From NCBI GenBank assembly GCA_902790885.1, contig CADATR010000015.1:1-19622 (forward strand): a stretch of DNA of 19,622 nucleotides. The letters are read 5' to 3'. The position numbers and the translations under genes are program-made. Position 1 is the stretch's first letter, and each line of letters opens with the position of its first letter. Source of the stretch: an uncultured Eubacteriales bacterium. GTDB lineage: Bacteria > Bacillota_A > Clostridia > Peptostreptococcales > Anaerovoracaceae. Shown piece after piece: positions 14,706-19,622 of this stretch. The notes under the pieces are model-generated. The model made no database searches. It worked only from the letters and a program-made list of their open reading frames with translations, and was not told where the DNA came from.

Positions 14706-16838
14706 TTATGCGAGCGCTGCCTCCGACAGCTGGGATAATGCTGTATCCCTGTATATCTCACAGGTCTCCATAAGCTCCTTATGGGTACCCTTGCCTGCTA
14801 TCCTTCCCTCATCGAGAACTATTATCTGTTCTGCGTGGAGTATTGTACCCACTCTCTGGGCAACTATGATGCGTGTGCTTTCCGCTGTGTTTTCTGCCAG
14901 AGCCCTTCTGAGAGCCACGTCTGTCTTCATATCGAGAGCCGAGAAGGAGTCATCAAACAGCATTATTGCCGGCTTCTTTACCACAGCTCTCGCGATAGCC
15001 AGTCTCTGCTTCTGGCCTCCCGACACATTGGCTCCGCCCTGGGATACTTCCCTGTTGAATCCCTCAGGCCTTTCGTCGATAAATTCGGTCGCCTGTGCGA
15101 TCCCGGCCGCGAATCTTATTTCTTCGTCGCTTGCGTCCTCATCGCCCCAGCGTATATTGTCCGCTACAGTTCCGGAGAACAGTATGCCCTTCTGAGGCAC
15201 ATATCCGATGGCGTCTCTGAGCGACTCAAGGCGGATGTCTTTAACATCGATGCCGTCAACGGTGACTCGGCCCTCCGTGGCATCGAAAAACCTAGGTATC
15301 AGATTCAGAAGGGTAGTTTTTCCGCAGCCGGTGGCACCGATGATCGCCGTCGTTTCGCCCGGCTTCGCGGTAAAGTCTATGTCTGTCAGAACATCCTCTT
15401 CCGCATCCGGATATCTGAATGTCACATGCTCGAATCTTATCTCCGCGCCTTTGCTGTGACCGCGCTCCCCTTCTGTATCAATGCTCACTGCATCATTTTT
15501 GTTTCTGATCGAAGCCTCGGTGTTGAGCACTTCGTAAATCCTGTCCGCGGCTATCCCTGCTCTTGGGATGAATATCGCCATGCTGGCTATCATCAGGAAG
15601 GAGAACACTATCTCCATGGAGTATGCAATGAAAGCGGTCATTGTTCCTACCTGCATCCCGCCTGTGTCTATACGACCCGCCGCTACCCAGGTAATCCATA
15701 TCGACAGCCCGTACATGACTATCATGAGTATAGGTGTGATGGATATCATGGTGCGGTTTACAAAGAGCTGGTTTCTGTAAAGGTCATGATTGGCCTTGTC
15801 GAAACGCTCTTCCTCGGTGTCTTCCCTTCCGAACGCACGTATTACCTGTATGCCCGTGAGTATCTCCCTCGATACCGCGTTAAGCGCGTCGATAAGAGAC
15901 TGCATGATCCTGAATTTCGGCATGGCAATTACAAAGGCCGTCCCGACCATCAGAAGTATGGCTATTACGCCCGTAACTATGACGTAGTTCATGTGCGCGT
16001 GTGTCTGATAAACCTTTATGATCGACCATGTGCATATGCACGGAGCAAAGAGCATCATGCGCAGCATCATCGTGGAAGTCATCTGCACCTGCTGTATGTC
16101 GTTCGTAGCGCGCGTAATGAGGGATGATGTTCTGAACTCGTTCATTTCAGCGTTCGAGAAAGACATGACATTGGCGAAAAGACGCGCTCTGAGGTCGCGT
16201 CCTATGCTGGCGCCGACTCTCGCGGCGAGAAGGGATATCAGAGTGGTGAGTGCCATTACAGCCACGGACATCAGCAGCATCAGTCCGCCGCATCTGAGCA
16301 TGAATGAATTCTGTATTGCAAGAATATCGAGGCCGGCCTCCTGATCGCAGTCTCCGGCATAGGCGATACCCATTGCGAGCATGTTGCTGTTTACCTCGCC
16401 ATCCTCTCCGGCGACAGCCGGGGCATCCCCGCCTGCGGCTCCGGCTGAAGCTTCCGCGTCAGCGAGCGTTTCTCCGTTTTTTGCAGCATAGCGCTTTACC
16501 AGAGGGGTAAGAAGGGCCCCGTCAAGCGAGTCGAGCTCTTCTTCGGACATCTCAGTCCTGTGATAGGTGTCAGCGGCATTCGCCTCGCTGATACCGTACG
16601 CATCATGCCACAGAGCGCTCTGATCTTCTGTCATCAGAGCATCAGCCTCCATGAACTCGCTTCCTGTTATCGCTTCGGGAACTATGTGCTCGATACCCCT
16701 GTTCTGGATGCCTGTATCGATGAGCGCCTGCGTATACTGCGGCAAATTCATCTCACAAAAAGCCTGCCCTGCCATTAGAAGCAGAACAAGCAATGCAGTC
16801 CATTTATGCGGTATCAGTGTTCTGAAGAGATTCTTCAT
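14706..16838 (-). CDS. ABC exporter half-transporter, degenerate-ATPase partner with extracellular insert
   Basis: A 710-residue ABC half-transporter. After the first helix (about 13-30) comes an unusually long loop of about 145 residues (35-180), acidic and Ala/Gly-rich in its second half, which must lie outside the cell before helix 2 (about 180-200). The nucleotide-binding domain has Walker A GATGCGKTT and signature VSGGQ (605-609), but the Walker B glutamate is Asp630 (LFDDSFSALD) and the switch histidine is Gln661 (VAQRVGTI). This is the pattern of the non-hydrolysing site in heterodimeric exporters, and it pairs with the deviant ISEGQ signature of the downstream subunit. The two genes are 3 bases apart. 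No clear ribosome binding site precedes the ATG at 16838, 9 bases after the LOG gene. Export substrate unknown. Confidence 0.92.
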   Translation of the reverse strand: MKNLFRTLIPHKWTALLVLLLMAGQAFCEMNLPQYTQALIDTGIQNRGIEHIVPEAITGSEFMEADALMTEDQSALWHDAYGISEANAADTYHRTEMSEEELDSLDGALLTPLVKRYAAKNGETLADAEASAGAAGGDAPAVAGEDGEVNSNMLAMGIAYAGDCDQEAGLDILAIQNSFMLRCGGLMLLMSVAVMALTTLISLLAARVGASIGRDLRARLFANVMSFSNAEMNEFRTSSLITRATNDIQQVQMTSTMMLRMMLFAPCICTWSIIKVYQTHAHMNYVIVTGVIAILLMVGTAFVIAMPKFRIMQSLIDALNAVSREILTGIQVIRAFGREDTEEERFDKANHDLYRNQLFVNRTMISITPILMIVMYGLSIWITWVAAGRIDTGGMQVGTMTAFIAYSMEIVFSFLMIASMAIFIPRAGIAADRIYEVLNTEASIRNKNDAVSIDTEGERGHSKGAEIRFEHVTFRYPDAEEDVLTDIDFTAKPGETTAIIGATGCGKTTLLNLIPRFFDATEGRVTVDGIDVKDIRLESLRDAIGYVPQKGILFSGTVADNIRWGDEDASDEEIRFAAGIAQATEFIDERPEGFNREVSQGGANVSGGQKQRLAIARAVVKKPAIMLFDDSFSALDMKTDVALRRALAENTAESTRIIVAQRVGTILHAEQIIVLDEGRIAGKGTHKELMETCEIYRDTALSQLSEAALA

Positions 16839-16847
16839 CTATTGTTT

Positions 16848-17429
16848 TCAGTCGTATTTTGAAGTCCTTGTTTCATCGATCTCTCCGACGCATCTTAGAG
16901 CGTGGACTATATCCTCAAGGCACCTTACTTCTATCACGTTGCAACGGTCGATCGGGCGGCAGAAGCCCTGATCCAGCATGTCATCAAGAAAGCTGAAGAA
17001 GCGGTCGTAATAGCCGTTCACGTTGTAGATCATCACGGGTTTATTTACCTTGCCGAGAAGCCCGAGCCTTTTATATGTCATTACCTCGGTGATCTCATCG
17101 AGCGTACCCATGCCGCCCGGCAGAGCGATAAAGGCGTCTCCGTGTTCTATCATCCATTTGCGCCTTTCAGCCATGTCATCGGAGATCACGACCTCAGCAA
17201 GATCGCTGCGCGTCTCTTCTGCCAGTATAAAGAAGCGCGGAGTGACTCCGACAGCCCTTCCGCCTCCTTCCATGAGCGCATCCGAAACAGCCCCCATCAT
17301 ACCTGAGTTTCCTGCTCCGTAAATGAGTGTGTGGCCTTCACCTGCCATCCATGCCCCAAGCTCCCTGGCACGGGCAATGAACTCAGGATCCTTTCCTTCT
17401 GCGGCTCCGCAATATACAGTTATATTCAT
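16848..17429 (-). CDS. LOG family (TIGR00730) nucleoside 5'-monophosphate phosphoribohydrolase
   Basis: A 193-residue Rossmann-like LOG-family protein. Eukaryotic and some bacterial members release the base from cytokinin nucleotides; bacterial ones also cleave AMP-like nucleotides, so the substrate here may be an ordinary purine monophosphate. The phosphate-binding motif PGGMGTLDE is at residues 104-112 and the second family motif MAERRKWM at 86-93. The N-terminus MNITVYCGAAEGKDP is typical, and the length is normal. The ATG at 17429 follows the glsA stop by a single base and has a partial GGTGA site. A misannotated lysine decarboxylase label is common for this family and should not be used. 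Confidence 0.9.
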   Translation of the reverse strand: MNITVYCGAAEGKDPEFIARARELGAWMAGEGHTLIYGAGNSGMMGAVSDALMEGGGRAVGVTPRFFILAEETRSDLAEVVISDDMAERRKWMIEHGDAFIALPGGMGTLDEITEVMTYKRLGLLGKVNKPVMIYNVNGYYDRFFSFLDDMLDQGFCRPIDRCNVIEVRCLEDIVHALRCVGEIDETRTSKYD

Positions 17430-17430
17430 T

Positions 17431-18504
17431 TTACATCACCGATCTTGCCTGCATGTCTTTCAGCACCGTATCCTCAGAATCCTGCTTATCCCATTCTGGA
17501 TCGTAGAAGAGATTGAGCCTGAGCTCATTGGATATCTCTCTGAGGAGCTTGCAGCCGGCAATACTGTTGCCCTGAGCGTCAAGGGCCGGTCCGAATACGC
17601 CTATGCCGGCTCTCTTGTCCGAAACCGACAGCAGGCCTCCGCCCACGCCTGACTTTGTAGGGATGCCGACCTTTATGGCAAAGGTACCCGACCCGTCATA
17701 CATGCCGCAAGTAAGCATGAGGGTCTTGGCGATCCGCGCTGTGCGCGATGTCATGTATCTCTTTCCGTCAATGATGCACACACCGTCGTTGGCAAGCTTC
17801 TTTCCGAGGTTTGCAAGCGACTCGGCAGTCACGTTCATTGAGCACATCTTTGTGTAAAAACGCAGTGTGTCCTCAACATCAGTCGTGATGATGCCCTTGC
17901 TCTCAAGCAGATAAGCGATGGAGCGGTTGCGCGAGCATGTCTTCATTTCAGAATCGAAAACGTCCTCGTTCAGCTCTATGTCCATGTCAGAGCATATGTT
18001 TCTTGTATATCTGAGCATGTCCTGGAATGATACCTCTGGAAGCAGAAGACCGCATACTGCCAGGGCCCCGGAGTTGATCAGAGGATTATAAGGCTTGGAG
18101 TTGCTGACATCGAGCTCTACAAGAGAGTCAAAAGCTTCTCCTGAAGGCTCCATGCCTACCTTTTTGAACACAGTTTTGAGTCCGCATACCTCGAGCGCCA
18201 CGATGAGCATGATTACCTTCGAGACAGACTGTATAGTAAATCTCGTGTTATAATCGCCCATGCAGATCTTCTCGCCTTTTAACGGGTAAAGACATATTCC
18301 CAGCTGATGAGGATCCACCTTGCCAAGCTCAGGGATATAAGTCGCTACAGCGCCCTTAGGAATCTCCTCCCTGGCGAGGTTCATGGCCTTTTCGATTATG
18401 CCTTCTGCTCTTTTGGTCTCGAGCAGCTGATAGTGCTTGTCTATGACCGGTTCCGCAGCCTTTGTATCTCCGTTCTGTAGTATTTCACTATTGTTATCAG
18501 CCAT
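17431..18504 (-). CDS. glsA: Glutaminase A
   Basis: A 357-residue glutaminase of the serine-dependent beta-lactamase-like fold, converting glutamine to glutamate and ammonia. The SxxK catalytic pair is Ser93 and Lys96 in FTIQSVSKV; KPYNPLINSGALAV and the TKSGVGGG loop are further family marks. Usual members are about 305-310 residues with the SxxK serine near 66, so this one carries about 27 extra N-terminal residues and a short extra C-terminal tail. The ATG at 18504 is supported by AGGAGGT 5 bases upstream; an internal start would lack one. The leader carries a stable hairpin and the upstream region two palindromes. It is the first gene of the minus-strand directon, divergent from the metal-sensing repressor. 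Confidence 0.93.
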   Translation of the reverse strand: MADNNSEILQNGDTKAAEPVIDKHYQLLETKRAEGIIEKAMNLAREEIPKGAVATYIPELGKVDPHQLGICLYPLKGEKICMGDYNTRFTIQSVSKVIMLIVALEVCGLKTVFKKVGMEPSGEAFDSLVELDVSNSKPYNPLINSGALAVCGLLLPEVSFQDMLRYTRNICSDMDIELNEDVFDSEMKTCSRNRSIAYLLESKGIITTDVEDTLRFYTKMCSMNVTAESLANLGKKLANDGVCIIDGKRYMTSRTARIAKTLMLTCGMYDGSGTFAIKVGIPTKSGVGGGLLSVSDKRAGIGVFGPALDAQGNSIAGCKLLREISNELRLNLFYDPEWDKQDSEDTVLKDMQARSVM

Positions 18505-18521
18505 ATTGACCTCCTGTTATA

Positions 18522-18543
18522 CCTGCCGCCCGGAGCGGTCAGG
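18522..18543 (-). promoter_or_regulatory. Leader hairpin upstream of glsA ribosome binding site
   Basis: Two stem arms, CCTG-CCGC (18522-18529) and GCGG-T-CAGG (18535-18543), form an 8-base-pair stem with one bulged base and a 5-base loop. It lies just ahead of the AGGAGGT of glsA and has no T run, so it is not a terminator. It may stabilise the mRNA or affect initiation. Confidence 0.4.
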
Positions 18544-18550
18544 CTTACTT

Positions 18551-18567
18551 TATGAACTCAGCTCATA
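18551..18567. promoter_or_regulatory. Operator-like palindrome upstream of glsA
   Basis: The 17-base sequence TATGAACTCAGCTCATA is palindromic at 7 of 8 base pairs around a central C. It lies in the divergent region about 50 bases before the glsA start, a reasonable place for a regulator to act. No matching regulator is identified. Confidence 0.4.
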
Positions 18568-18585
18568 GTTTATTTATTTTACATC

Positions 18586-18599
18586 AAAACCGTGGTTTT
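18586..18599. promoter_or_regulatory. Second palindrome in the glsA / repressor divergent region
   Basis: The sequence AAAACC-GT-GGTTTT is a perfect 14-base palindrome placed between the two divergent genes. It could be a protein-binding site; a weak hairpin is the other reading. Confidence 0.35.
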
Positions 18600-18622
18600 T
18601 GAAAGATACGCATGCGCATATC

Positions 18623-18634
18623 CCCCGCTCGGGG
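18623..18634 (+). promoter_or_regulatory. CsoR/RcnR-type G-tract operator candidate
   Basis: CCCCG-CT-CGGGG is a perfect GC-tract palindrome flanked by A/T-rich bases (ATAT before, TTAAC after). It directly abuts the -35 of the repressor gene. CsoR/RcnR proteins recognise G/C tracts with A/T-rich inverted flanks, so self-repression is likely. The neighbouring 8-base palindrome CGCATGCG (18609-18616) may also take part. Confidence 0.5.
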
Positions 18635-18663
18635 TTAACTTTGCCCGGCTCATTTGTTACAAT
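18635..18663 (+). promoter_or_regulatory. Promoter of the metal-sensing repressor gene
   Basis: TTAACT (18635-18640), a 17-base spacer and TACAAT (18658-18663), with TGT before the -10. Transcription would begin near 18670, about 33 bases before the ATG at 18703. Confidence 0.6.
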
Positions 18664-18702
18664 GCAAATAACTCAGAACACAGACAGAAACCGGAGGCTG
18701 AA

Positions 18703-19107
18703 ATGTCAGATAATCACGAACACGGTCACGATCATACACACGAGCATTTTCACGAGCACACTCATCTGGATGAGTCAGGTCATGAATACACTCATACACA
18801 CATCCACGGCGATGGGTCTCACAGCCACGAGCACGGTCACGTCCATTCGGCTCAGCACACCAAGGCTGTCCTGAACAGAATGAGCCGGATAATCGGCCAC
18901 ATGGAGTCCACGAAGCGCATGGTCGAAGACGGCCGTGACTGCTCTGAAGTGCTGATACAGCTGTCTGCCATAGAATCAGCCATTAAATCTGTCAGCCGGG
19001 TGATCCTCAAGGAGCACATGTCTACCTGCATCATCGACGCTGTCAAAAGGGACGACATCGAGTCCATCGAAGAACTCAACAAAGCCATAGACAAATTCAT
19101 CCGCTGA
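18703..19107 (+). CDS. Metal-sensing transcriptional repressor, CsoR/RcnR (DUF156) family, His-rich N-terminus
   Basis: A 134-residue all-helical CsoR/RcnR-type repressor. Residues 55-134 are the family core (LNRMSRIIGHMESTKRMV onwards). The metal or thiol ligands fall at Cys80, His105 and Cys109, with the same 25- and 4-residue spacing as Cys36, His61 and Cys65 of CsoR, so copper(I) is the best guess; RcnR-type nickel/cobalt sensors would have His in the last position. Residues 1-52 are an extension with 19 histidines, a likely extra metal-binding segment. The frame is open upstream to 18592, but the ATG at 18703 has GGAGG 5 bases ahead and begins where the His-rich sequence starts, so I use it. 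It has its own promoter, operator-like palindrome and terminator. No metal transporter is adjacent in the window. Confidence 0.9.
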   Translation: MSDNHEHGHDHTHEHFHEHTHLDESGHEYTHTHIHGDGSHSHEHGHVHSAQHTKAVLNRMSRIIGHMESTKRMVEDGRDCSEVLIQLSAIESAIKSVSRVILKEHMSTCIIDAVKRDDIESIEELNKAIDKFIR

Positions 19108-19140
19108 GAAACGGCCCGGCTGGTTTCTCTATTCTTCTAT
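19106..19140 (+). terminator. Intrinsic terminator of the repressor gene
   Basis: Seven perfect pairs, GAGAAAC (19106-19112) with GTTTCTC (19123-19129), around a 10-base GC-rich loop. A T-rich stretch, TATTCTTCTAT, follows on the plus strand. The stem overlaps the TGA stop of the repressor gene. Confidence 0.7.
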
Positions 19141-19275
19141 ATCGAATACGGCTATGTACTCGACGTTCTCTCCCTCAGGTGCGTAAGCGAACTGTCCGAG
19201 GCCCTCTGTATTTATCTTCATGGTAGCGATCACTTCAGGAGTTTCCTCCTTCGTAAAGTGATATGTGTCGCCGCC
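19129..19275 (-). pseudogene. Short orphan reading frame, possible gene remnant
   Basis: From a TAA at 19276-19278 the minus strand is open for 48 codons to TAG at 19129-19131, ending MKINTEGLGQFAYAP and then EYIAVFDIEE. The composition looks protein-like and begins immediately after the TAA, before any start codon, which suggests the end of a longer gene that has lost its front. If it is a real small gene, GTG at 19233 (34 residues; GGAGG 11 bases upstream) or ATG at 19221 (30 residues) would be the start. I do not recognise a family. It lies between the repressor terminator and the glyoxalase-like gene. Confidence 0.3.
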
Positions 19276-19283
19276 TTATCTTC

Positions 19284-19622
19284 TTAATCTCTCGGAGGGA
19301 GTATCTCAAGCCAGTAACCGTCCGGATCCGTAATGAAGTAAATGCCCATGTCGTGATTCTCAAACGCGATACAGCCCATCTCCTCGTGAAGCGCATGAGC
19401 CGCCGCAAAATCATCGGTGCGGAATGCCAGATGGAACTCTTCCTCGCCCAGATCGTACTTCTGCGGATGCTCCGCAAGCCATGTCAGCTCGAGTTCAAAG
19501 TCCGCCTCCTCATTTGCAACATATACGATTATGAACGAACCGTCAGACGCAGTCTTTCTCCTGACCTCCTTCAGCCCGAGCGCCTTCTCGTAAAACGCCA
19601 GCGATACTCCAAGATCACTGAC
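19284..19622 (-). CDS. Glyoxalase/VOC family protein, C-terminal part (lactoylglutathione lyase-like)
   Basis: The last 112 codons of a VOC-fold protein; about 8-10 N-terminal residues lie past the window's right edge. The visible sequence runs from VSDLGVSLAFYEKALGLKEV through FELELTWLAEHP and HLAFRTDDFAAAHAL to GIYFITDPDGYWLEILPPRD. Three of the four usual glyoxalase I metal ligands are visible: Glu in FELELT, His in FHLAF and Glu in WLEILP; the first histidine would be in the missing part. Homologues detoxify methylglyoxal by isomerising its glutathione (or other thiol) adduct, though many VOC proteins have other jobs. Most bases of this stretch are covered by a single open frame to TAA at 19284-19286. 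Confidence 0.88.
   Translation of the reverse strand, partial: VSDLGVSLAFYEKALGLKEVRRKTASDGSFIIVYVANEEADFELELTWLAEHPQKYDLGEEEFHLAFRTDDFAAAHALHEEMGCIAFENHDMGIYFITDPDGYWLEILPPRD

Noticed and set aside
14781..16127. A 448-codon open frame on the plus strand opposite the ABC half-transporter
   Set aside because: It lies wholly inside a gene with Walker, signature and membrane features on the minus strand; the Cys/Tyr/His-rich translation matches no family.
18592..18702. Upstream in-frame start for the metal-sensing repressor
   Set aside because: The extra 37 codons cover the predicted operator and promoter and have no ribosome binding site; the ATG at 18703 has GGAGG at 5 bases.
19235..19477. 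An 80-codon Arg-rich frame on the minus strand
   Set aside because: It overlaps the glyoxalase/VOC frame, whose residues match the family throughout; the Arg-rich frame is a shadow.

Overview
The window looks like a chromosomal segment of an anaerobic Clostridia-type Firmicute, possibly from a gut or rumen habitat. The main evidence is a SCIFF peptide (scfA) with its radical SAM/SPASM maturase (scfB), a pair almost confined to Clostridia. The yicC/gmk/rpoZ order, strong AGGAGG ribosome binding sites and a Clostridia-style heterodimeric ABC exporter agree with this. Base composition looks balanced, with codon use even across the window, and I see no insertion sequence, integrase, phage gene, CRISPR array, rRNA or tRNA. 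Genus and habitat are inference. No stretch longer than 300 bases lacks a gene; the longest gap is the 198-base divergent region at 18505-18702.

Layout. From 18504 down to 1 every gene lies on the minus strand, in tightly spaced or overlapping order. In transcription order these are: glutaminase (glsA), a LOG-family nucleotide hydrolase, two ABC half-transporters that should form an asymmetric heterodimer, phosphoglucomutase, a membrane-anchored protein I do not recognise, a universal stress protein fused to an unrecognised beta-rich domain, scfA, scfB, rdgB, a YihY/BrkB membrane protein, a diacylglycerol kinase-like lipid kinase, a metallo-beta-lactamase-fold hydrolase, a small membrane-anchored acidic protein, yicC, a dicarboxylate/amino-acid:cation symporter, gmk, rpoZ and the first 143 codons of gpmI. 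Recognisable internal promoters precede the stress-protein gene and scfA, and an intrinsic terminator sits between scfA and scfB. On the plus strand there is one clear gene, a His-rich CsoR/RcnR-type metal-sensing repressor (18703-19107), divergent from glsA and followed by an intrinsic terminator. Beyond it, on the minus strand, are a short orphan reading frame and the end of a glyoxalase/VOC gene cut by the window edge.

How the parts relate. The scfA-scfB pair is a compact RiPP system: strong promoter, 49-residue precursor, terminator hairpin, then maturase, which suggests more precursor than enzyme is made. The yicC-symporter-gmk-rpoZ-gpmI block is housekeeping (RNA turnover, GMP kinase, RNA polymerase omega, glycolysis) with a transporter where many Firmicutes carry remA.

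The most interesting item is the SCIFF peptide. It keeps the family framework but has five cysteines instead of six. The residues at positions 32 and 37, which form the Cys-Thr thioether link in characterised homologues, are both serine here, while the maturase keeps all visible cluster-binding cysteines.
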